Shown here: one piece after another, positions 1 to 6,368 of the stretch
Numbering within the stretch: position 1 is the stretch's first letter
How the letters are laid out: the number at the start of each line of letters is the position of its first letter
Source of the DNA: JBBSIG01 sp038232215
GTDB lineage: Bacteria; Actinomycetota; Thermoleophilia; Gaiellales; Gaiellaceae
Direction of reading: 5' to 3'
NCBI GenBank assembly: GCA_038232215.1
Contig: JBBSIG010000129.1
Coordinates: forward strand, 1-7,482
Length of the DNA stretch: 7,482 bases
Made by a program: the position numbers and the translations under genes
Notes under the pieces: model-generated
Database searches by the model: none
What the model was told of the DNA's origin: nothing
Seen by the model: only the letters and a program-made list of their open reading frames with translations

Positions 1-1059
<1,059 letters not shown>

Positions 1060-1080
1060 ATTCGTCCCGGCGAGCCGCGT

Positions 1081-1108
1081 CCAGGGCGAGCCATGTCCAG
1101 CGCCCTGG
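1081..1108. terminator. GC hairpin in convergent spacer, possible 3' end signal
   Basis: CCAGGGCG (1081-1088) pairs perfectly with CGCCCTGG (1101-1108) across a 12-nt loop, 21 nt after the carbamoyltransferase stop. A competing outer pairing exists between CGTCCAGG (1078-1085) and CCTGGACG (1111-1118), which uses the same left arm. No T-run follows on either strand, so it is not a classical intrinsic terminator. A stable GC stem between convergent genes could still act as a U-less terminator or protect a 3' end. The stem is seen; the function is inference. Confidence 0.35.
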
Positions 1109-1110
1109 GG
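1087..1110. repeat. Direct repeat, copy 1 of 2 (24 nt)
   Basis: This 24-nt segment matches 1189-1212 at 22 of 24 positions, in the same orientation and 102 nt away. The last 16 bases (1095-1110) are identical in both copies. It starts 28 nt after the carbamoyltransferase stop. The repeat contains the small dyad CCAG-cgcc-CTGG (1097-1108). It is not coding in any frame I would support. It may be an interspersed intergenic repeat or part of a 3' end signal; its function is unknown. Confidence 0.75.
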
Positions 1111-1188
1111 CCTGGACGGGTCTTCCGGGGACAGGTCGCGGGCCTGCGGCTACCCGTTCCGCCGCACTCGGGAGCCCGGCCGTCCGTT

Positions 1189-1212
1189 CGAGGCACGTCC
1201 AGCGCCCTGGGG
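1189..1212. repeat. Direct repeat, copy 2 of 2 (24 nt)
   Basis: This is the second copy of the element at 1087-1110, with two substitutions (its positions 5 and 8). It lies 5 nt beyond the stop of the convergent GT4 gene. The CCAG-cgcc-CTGG dyad (1199-1210) is kept, but the upstream CCAGGGCG arm that makes the larger hairpin in copy 1 is absent. Each of the two convergent genes thus has one copy just past its stop codon, both in the same orientation. Confidence 0.75.
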
Positions 1213-1217
1213 CGAGG

Positions 1218-2237
1218 TCAGGTCCGGCTCGGACGGAGCGCGTCCTCGTAGGCCGCGAGCGTCGCCTCGGTCGCGGCGCGCCACGAGAAGCGCTCGCGGA
1301 CGCGCTCGCGGGCGGCCGCCCCCATCCGCGCGCGGAGCGCCGGGTCGCCGAGGAGCCGCTCGAGCGCGGCGCGCAGCGCCGCGACGTCGCCGGGCGGCAC
1401 GAGGAGGCCCGTCTCGCCCTCGACGACGAGGTCGAGCAGGCCGCCGACGGCGCTCGCGACGACGGGACGCCCGTGCGCCATCGCCTCGGCGCACGCGACG
1501 CCGAAGCCCTCACGCCGGGAGGGGCACGCGACGACTGACGCGCGCCCGTACAGACGCCCCAGCTCGCCGTGCGGCACGAAGCCGAGCGCCTCGGGCACCG
1601 CCGCCCGGAGCGGCCCGTCGCCCGCGACCACGAGCCGCAGGCCGCGCGCCGCCTCCCGCAGCTCGAGAATGCCCTTCTCCCGCGAGAGCCGTCCCGCGTA
1701 GAGCACCTCCGGCGGCTCGGCCGGCTCCGCCACCGAGGCGGGAACGTCCACCCCGCTCGGCACGACCCGCACCTCCCGCGCCCCGAGCTCGCGGGCCGCC
1801 TGCTCGAGCGCCCGCGACGCGACGAGCGCGAGCCGCGCGCGTCCGAGCACGAGCCTGGCGAGCGGTCGGGCGCGACGCGCGAGCTCGACGTCGGTGCCCC
1901 AGAGCTGCACCACGTAGGGGCGCCCGGTCGCGAGCGCGACCGCCCCGGCGGGAAGCCAGTGCGCGTGCACGAGATCCGCGTCTCGCGCAGCCCGCCGTGC
2001 CGCGCGCACGAACGACGCGAGGAGCGCCGGCAGAAAGGCGGCTCGCCACGGCTGCCGCCGCAGATTGCCGACCACCCCGGACCCGTACGCGATCCCGAAG
2101 TGGCGGAACGAGGTCGGCGACACCACCGCGACCTCGATCCCGCGCTCGCGCAGCCGCGCCACGGCGTCGGCGACGAAGCGGCCGGCGGCATCGCCCTCGT
2201 GGCGGGGATACGAGGTCGTGAGGACGGCCACCTTCAT
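1218..2237 (-). CDS. Glycosyltransferase family 4 (GT-B fold)
   Basis: This 339-residue cytoplasmic enzyme should transfer a sugar from a nucleotide-sugar donor to a lipid-linked or glycan acceptor. The N-terminal Rossmann half opens with MKVAVLTTSYPRHEGDAAGR, the glycine/Ser-Tyr-Pro loop usual in GT4 proteins, and has HAHW at 91-94 and QLWGTDVE at 111-118. The donor-binding half shows VVPSGVD (158-164), YAGRLSREKGI (180-190), VVAGDGPL (203-210), and the EX7E pair E243 and E251 in EGFGVACAE, followed by GRPVVAS and GETGLLVPPGD (274-284). No signal peptide or membrane segment is seen. Length is slightly below the usual 350-400. The ATG at 2237 is preceded after 8 nt by a -10-like GATAAT and no Shine-Dalgarno sequence, which suggests a leaderless mRNA. 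It is divergent from the MT-GT2 fusion, with overlapping start codons. Linkage and sugar are unknown. Confidence 0.93.
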   Translation of the reverse strand: MKVAVLTTSYPRHEGDAAGRFVADAVARLRERGIEVAVVSPTSFRHFGIAYGSGVVGNLRRQPWRAAFLPALLASFVRAARRAARDADLVHAHWLPAGAVALATGRPYVVQLWGTDVELARRARPLARLVLGRARLALVASRALEQAARELGAREVRVVPSGVDVPASVAEPAEPPEVLYAGRLSREKGILELREAARGLRLVVAGDGPLRAAVPEALGFVPHGELGRLYGRASVVACPSRREGFGVACAEAMAHGRPVVASAVGGLLDLVVEGETGLLVPPGDVAALRAALERLLGDPALRARMGAAARERVRERFSWRAATEATLAAYEDALRPSRT

Positions 2238-3738
2238 GGGCGTTCATTATCTTTGGCCGGTGGCTACGGCCCCGGCGAGCGCTCCTCCCACGGCCCCCTC
2301 GGCCGACACGGTCGGCCCCGAGTACGCCGAGCTGGCAGCGTTCTTCGACGAGTTCGCGGGCTCGGAGCCGCGCTGGCGCCGCCGCAACAGCACGTACCAC
2401 CGCCTGATCGAGCAGATCGGCCGCTTCGGGATCCCGCCCGGCAAGCGCGTGCTCGAGATCGGCTCGGGCTCGGGTGACCTGCTCGCGGCGCTCGAGCCGG
2501 CGGAGGGTCTCGGCGTCGACGTGAGCCCGAGGATGGTCGAGCTCGCCCGCAGTCGCCATCCGGGTCTCCGCTTCGAGATCGCCGCCGGCGAGCGGCTCGT
2601 GACGGACGAGACGTTCGACTACGTCGTGCTCTCCGACCTGATGCCGTTCGCGCACGACCTGCTCGCCCTGTTCGAGCGCATCCGCGCGCACTCGCACCCG
2701 CGCACCCGCGTCGTGATCAACTCGTACAGCCGCGCATGGCGACCGGTGATCCGCCTCGCCGAGCTGCTGCGGCTGAAGCCGGCGAAGCCGATCCGCAACT
2801 GGGTCTCGCCGCAGGACGTGGTCAACCTTCTCGAGCTCTCCGGCTTCGAGGTTCTCACCCGGACGTCGCGGATCCTGATGCCGAAGCGCCTCCCGCTCCT
2901 GACCATCTTCCTGAACGGCTTCCTCGCCAACCTGTGGCCGTTCAGCGCGCTCTGCCTCACGTACTGGATCGTCGCCCGCCCGCAGGCCGAGGCGCGCGAG
3001 CAGCCGACGGTCAGCGTCGTCTGCCCGTGCAGGAACGAGGAGGGTCACGTGGCCGAGCTCGTACGCCGTCTCCCCGAGCTCGGAGCGGCCACCGAGCTCG
3101 TCTTCGTGGAAGGCGGCTCGACCGACGGGACGCGCGCCGAGATCGAGCGCCAGATCGCGCTCCATCCCGAGCTCGACATCTCGGTGCTCGGCCAGCCCGG
3201 CAGGGGCAAGGGCGATGCCGTTCGCGTCGGCTTCGGCGCCGCGAAGCACGAGGTGCTCATGATCCTCGACGGAGACCTGAGCGTCCGCCCGGAGGATCTC
3301 CCGAAGTTCCTGCGGGCCCTCACGGACGGTCGGGGAGAGCTGATCAACGGCTCGCGACTCGTCTACGACATCGAGCCGGGCTCGATGCGCTTCCTGAACG
3401 TGCTCGGCAACAGGACGTTCTCGCGGCTCTTCAAGTCCGTGACGGGCCAGCACGTGAAGGACACCCTCTGCGGGACGAAGGTGCTGCACCGGCGCGACTA
3501 CGACGAGATCGCCGCCGGGCGCGCGTACTTCGGCGAGTTCGACCCCTTCGGCGACTTCGACCTGCTGTTCGGGGCCTCGCGCCTCGGGCTGAAGATCGTC
3601 GACATGCCCGTCCGCTACCAGCCGCGCGCGTACGGCGAGACGAACATCAGCCGCTGGCGCCACGGGCTCCTGCTGCTGCGCATGACGCTCTTCGCCTTCT
3701 GGAAGTTCAAGGTGGCGCTCTTCACCTCGAGCCGTTGA
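2236..3738 (+). CDS. Bifunctional class I SAM methyltransferase / GT2 glycosyltransferase
   Basis: This 500-residue fusion has two catalytic halves. Residues ~30-245 are a class I methyltransferase: motif I is VLEIGSGSGD (72-81), the SAM-ribose acidic residue is D95 in GVDVSPRM, and FDYVVLSDLMPF (127-138) forms strand 4. A hydrophobic connector, 219-247, follows. Residues ~256-500 are a GT-A glycosyltransferase 2 domain: VVCPCRNEEG (261-270), VEGGSTDGT (291-299), the DGD metal-binding triad at 345-347, LCGTK (411-415), GDFDLLF (439-445), and a YGETNISRWRHG end (466-477) like that of polyprenyl-phosphate sugar synthases (DPM1/GtrB type). The usual DDGS is EGGS here. The hydrophobic tail (478-495) may touch the membrane. 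The start is uncertain: ATG 2236 is chosen (weak TGAGGA upstream, long spacing); GTG 2260 would fit a leaderless mRNA and remove eight residues. An upstream in-frame ATG at 2065 would lie deep in the GT4 gene. The next gene is coupled by TTGA. Confidence 0.9.
   Translation: MGVHYLWPVATAPASAPPTAPSADTVGPEYAELAAFFDEFAGSEPRWRRRNSTYHRLIEQIGRFGIPPGKRVLEIGSGSGDLLAALEPAEGLGVDVSPRMVELARSRHPGLRFEIAAGERLVTDETFDYVVLSDLMPFAHDLLALFERIRAHSHPRTRVVINSYSRAWRPVIRLAELLRLKPAKPIRNWVSPQDVVNLLELSGFEVLTRTSRILMPKRLPLLTIFLNGFLANLWPFSALCLTYWIVARPQAEAREQPTVSVVCPCRNEEGHVAELVRRLPELGAATELVFVEGGSTDGTRAEIERQIALHPELDISVLGQPGRGKGDAVRVGFGAAKHEVLMILDGDLSVRPEDLPKFLRALTDGRGELINGSRLVYDIEPGSMRFLNVLGNRTFSRLFKSVTGQHVKDTLCGTKVLHRRDYDEIAAGRAYFGEFDPFGDFDLLFGASRLGLKIVDMPVRYQPRAYGETNISRWRHGLLLLRMTLFAFWKFKVALFTSSR
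2245..2251. promoter_or_regulatory. Two-sided -10-like AT island between divergent genes
   Basis: In otherwise very GC-rich DNA the short run CATTATC reads as a -10 box on both strands. On the minus strand it gives GATAAT (2251-2246), 5 of 6 matches to TATAAT, ending 8 nt before the GT4 ATG, the spacing of a leaderless start. On the plus strand it gives CATTAT (2245-2250), 4 of 6 matches, ending 9 nt before an in-frame GTG at 2260. No -35 box is recognisable at 16-18 nt on the minus strand, and only poor candidates exist on the plus strand. The minus promoter is the better supported. Confidence 0.45.
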
Positions 3739-5588
3739 CGCGCCCGCGCCCCTGGGCCGCGCTCGCCCTCGCCGCCACGCTCGCCTCCGCGGCGCTCGTC
3801 GTCGTCAATCAGCCCGTGCGCTCGCCCTGGTGGACCTACGCGGACGCCGACGCGACGTACACGAGCTCGAGCCTCAACCTGATGCTCGGGAATCACACGA
3901 GCTACCTCGACCACCCGGGCCTGCCGCTGCAGGAGCTGCTCGGCGCGACGTTCGGCGCCCGCTATCTGCTCTCGAGGGCCACGGGGGGCCACGAGTCCAG
4001 GGTCGAGTACGCGAGCGAGCTGATGCTGCACCTCGATCGCACGCGCCCGTACTTCCGCGGCTTCGCGATCGCCTTCTACCTGCTCGGAGCGCTGCTCGCC
4101 TTCGTGCTGCTCGCGCGCTGGCTCGGACACTGGACCTGGGGCCTCGCCGCCGGCGTCCTCTGGGTCGCCGCGCCCGGGCTCGCGGCCATGTCGATCCAGT
4201 ACCGGCCGGACGTGCTCCTGTCGGTGCTCGCGCTCGTGTCGGGCTACCTGATCGTCCGGGCCGCGGAGGAGCGCTCGGCGCTTCGGTTCGCCCTCGCCGC
4301 CTTCGCCCTCGGCTTCACGATCACCGTGAAGATGCACGCGGCCGGACTCCTCGTCCCCCTCGCCCTGGCCGCCCTGTGGCGGCACCCCCGGCCCGGGTGG
4401 GCGGCCGCCTTCCGCGACGGCGCCCGCGCCGGATTCCGGCGGCGGCGGCCGTGGCTGGTCGGTGCGCTCGGCGCCTGGATCGTCCTCGCCGTCGCCTTCG
4501 ACCGTGAGCGCCTGCCGGTGACTCCCACGTCCGCGCAGAAGGGCATCCTGCTCCTCTCGGTTCCGCTCGCGGCCTACTCGCTCCTCGGCGTGCTCGCCCA
4601 CGGGCGAGCGAGAAACGTCCTCCTCCGCCGGGTTCTCGACCCGTTCTACGCGCTCCTCGCCTGGGGGCTCGTCGCCGGGATCGCCCTGCCCGCGACGATC
4701 GTCCTCGACGACGGGCTGCAGATGCTCGTGCTGATCGCGAAGGGGCTGACGGGCCGCGGGATCAACGAGGGAGTTGGACGGTTCCACTCGTGGGACCTGT
4801 TCACGCACTCCCTGAGGCAGCAGTTCGTACTCTTCCTACTCGGCGGCCTCGCCAGCATCGTCGGGATCGTCCGCCGCGACCTGCGGCCACTCCTCTGGTG
4901 GAGCGGCGCGCTCGCGATGGGCTTCATGGCGGTCGAGCGCCTGGGCGCGATCCACTACTTCGCGCCCTCGTTCGTCCTCTCCGTGCCCGCCGTGCTCTGG
5001 CTGTTTAGCCGCGTCCCGGGCCGAGCCGCCTCCCTGCTCGTCTGGCCGCTCGTCGCGTGGGCGGTCTGGCCGCAGTTCCACTTCGTCCACGGGGCCGCGA
5101 ACGACCGGGCCGCGTTCGCCGCGGCCGCGACCCCCTCGATCCGCCTCGCCGAGTCGAGGCTGGCCCCCGGCGACGTGGCGCTGACGCCCTCGTACTGGTT
5201 CGTCGGCGACACCCGCTACTTCGAGCTCGTCCAGAAGTACGTGAGCTACACCCCCCTCTACCCCTACCGCTTCCTGCCGGACGACCCAGTCGCGGCGCGG
5301 TACGCAGCCGACCACAACCTCCGCCTGCGGCTCTACGCCGGGCCGCTCGCCTCCTCGGTCCGCGGCCGGGGGACGCTCGAGCTGGCAGCTGGCACGTACT
5401 CCGTCACCCGCCTGCCGGGGGGCGACGTCGTCCGACTCGACTCCGGCCCGGGCGCCGACCGGCCGCTCGACCACCCGGACGCGCGCTACGACCCGCGCGC
5501 GGGCCTCTACCGTGATCCGGCCGGCGCCCTCTGGAACCTGAAGGGCGATCGGATCCCCCACCCCGCCCCCGGCCGGACCGTTGGCTGA
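3735..5588 (+). CDS. Polytopic membrane glycosyltransferase, GT-C / GT39 (ArnT/PMT)-like
   Basis: A 617-residue integral membrane protein. Enzymes of this fold move a sugar from a polyprenyl-phosphate donor to an acceptor on the outer face of the membrane. A first membrane segment (about 8-24) is followed by an external loop with the acidic DADATY (37-42) and LDHPGLPLQ (58-66), matching the catalytic-aspartate loop and the H-P element of GT39-type proteins. About eleven further hydrophobic segments follow (near 108-128, 133-150, 158-174, 183-214, 240-256, 268-288, 303-324, 363-380, 386-400, 408-425, 430-446), with IHYFAPS at 406-412. Residues 450-617 form a soluble, presumably external tail. 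TTG is chosen as start because it overlaps the previous stop (TTGA), precedes the first membrane segment, and the next in-frame starts would cut into it. No Shine-Dalgarno is near, so translational coupling is likely. The donor could be made by the adjacent GT2 half; this is inference. Confidence 0.85.
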   Translation: MTRPRPWAALALAATLASAALVVVNQPVRSPWWTYADADATYTSSSLNLMLGNHTSYLDHPGLPLQELLGATFGARYLLSRATGGHESRVEYASELMLHLDRTRPYFRGFAIAFYLLGALLAFVLLARWLGHWTWGLAAGVLWVAAPGLAAMSIQYRPDVLLSVLALVSGYLIVRAAEERSALRFALAAFALGFTITVKMHAAGLLVPLALAALWRHPRPGWAAAFRDGARAGFRRRRPWLVGALGAWIVLAVAFDRERLPVTPTSAQKGILLLSVPLAAYSLLGVLAHGRARNVLLRRVLDPFYALLAWGLVAGIALPATIVLDDGLQMLVLIAKGLTGRGINEGVGRFHSWDLFTHSLRQQFVLFLLGGLASIVGIVRRDLRPLLWWSGALAMGFMAVERLGAIHYFAPSFVLSVPAVLWLFSRVPGRAASLLVWPLVAWAVWPQFHFVHGAANDRAAFAAAATPSIRLAESRLAPGDVALTPSYWFVGDTRYFELVQKYVSYTPLYPYRFLPDDPVAARYAADHNLRLRLYAGPLASSVRGRGTLELAAGTYSVTRLPGGDVVRLDSGPGADRPLDHPDARYDPRAGLYRDPAGALWNLKGDRIPHPAPGRTVG

Positions 5589-5612
5589 CTCACGGCTCGA
5601 CGTCACGGCCTC

Positions 5613-6368
5613 TCAGGCCCGCTCGAGCACGACCAGGCAGCGGAAGGCCGCGAGCGGAGCGAGCGGGGCGAGCGCGCGCTCGAGCGCGGCGAGCGGCCGG
5701 TAGAGCGCGGTGGGGACGAGCTGCGGGCGCGAGAACCCGCCCGACAGTGGGTACAGCAGCATCGAGAGGCGCCGGCGCTCGAGGAAGCGGAGCTCGGGCC
5801 ACCGTCGCTCGATCTCCGCGCCTCCGCGAAAGAAGGCCAGTGTGGCCCGCGCCTGGTTCGACTCGAGCGGCGCGGCCGCCACGCGCTCGTCAGCGTCAAG
5901 AGCGGGGGCGGAGAGATCGGTGCGCTCGTGGTGGTAGCGCCGGTAGGCAACGGTCGAGACGGGCGAGCAGTACGGATCGAGCACCACGATCCGTCCGCCG
6001 GGGGCGAGCACCCGGCGCGCCTCGTCGAGAAAGAGAGCCGGCCGCGCCAGGTGGTGGAAGACGTCGATCAGGACGAGGTTCGAGACGGTGCCGTCGGCGT
6101 ACGGCATCGCCTCGGCGTCCACGACCGCCTCCGCCCAGCTCGTCGGCTCGACGTCCGTCGCGACCGCCGCCGGAAACGCCTGCTCGAAGTGGCCGATGCC
6201 AGCGCCGAGCTCGACGGTCGGGCCCGGGACGGACGAGAGCCGCGAGACGATCAGCTCGTCCCAGTCGGCGTAGAGCCGCCGGAGCAGCGGACGGGCCCGC
6301 CACGCGGCCTCCTGCCGCGCGAGCGCCTCCTCGAGCCCCTCGTCCCCGGGCGCCGGCGGTCGGGTCAC
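5613..6368 (-). CDS. Class I SAM-dependent methyltransferase (Methyltransf_11-like)
   Basis: This 251-residue soluble protein methylates an unknown small molecule or glycan using S-adenosylmethionine. After a helical N-terminus it shows motif I VELGAGIGHFE (52-62), the acidic residue after strand 2 in TDVEP (71-75), motif II-like DAEAMPYADGTVSNLVLIDV (84-103) running into FHHL (104-107), and the post-III strand VLAPGGRIVVLDPY (120-133). The C-terminal third, rich in Arg and Leu, has no recognised motif and probably forms the substrate lid. Length fits a single-domain enzyme. The GTG start is chosen because it forms a GTGA overlap with the stop of the upstream membrane protein and gives the complete N-terminal helix before motif I; no Shine-Dalgarno is evident, so coupling to the upstream gene is likely. 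It ends 24 nt from the convergent GT-C gene. Modification of a surface-glycan sugar is the likely role from context only. Confidence 0.9.
   Translation of the reverse strand: MTRPPAPGDEGLEEALARQEAAWRARPLLRRLYADWDELIVSRLSSVPGPTVELGAGIGHFEQAFPAAVATDVEPTSWAEAVVDAEAMPYADGTVSNLVLIDVFHHLARPALFLDEARRVLAPGGRIVVLDPYCSPVSTVAYRRYHHERTDLSAPALDADERVAAAPLESNQARATLAFFRGGAEIERRWPELRFLERRRLSMLLYPLSGGFSRPQLVPTALYRPLAALERALAPLAPLAAFRCLVVLERA

Noticed and set aside
2065..2235. Upstream in-frame ATG for the MT-GT2 fusion
   Set aside because: It would add 57 residues encoded antisense to the N-terminal coding part of the GT4 gene, and they show no domain-like character.
1510..3663. 717-residue open frame on -, spanning the GT4 gene and antisense to the MT-GT2 fusion
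   Set aside because: Its composition is that of a shadow frame (long Arg/Glu/Asp/Ala runs), and it conflicts with three convincing catalytic domains read in other frames.
2736..3734. Long 5' extension of the GT-C frame, which would give a 950-residue protein
   Set aside because: This part has only low-complexity Arg/Pro/Ala sequence and lies fully inside the MT-GT2 coding region; hydrophobic, family-like sequence begins right after the TTG at 3735.
5607..5619. Small GGCCT-ctc-AGGCC hairpin at the convergent junction, considered as a terminator
   Set aside because: The stem is only 5 bp with a 3-nt loop, has no T-run, and includes the methyltransferase stop codon; such short dyads are expected by chance in DNA this GC-rich.
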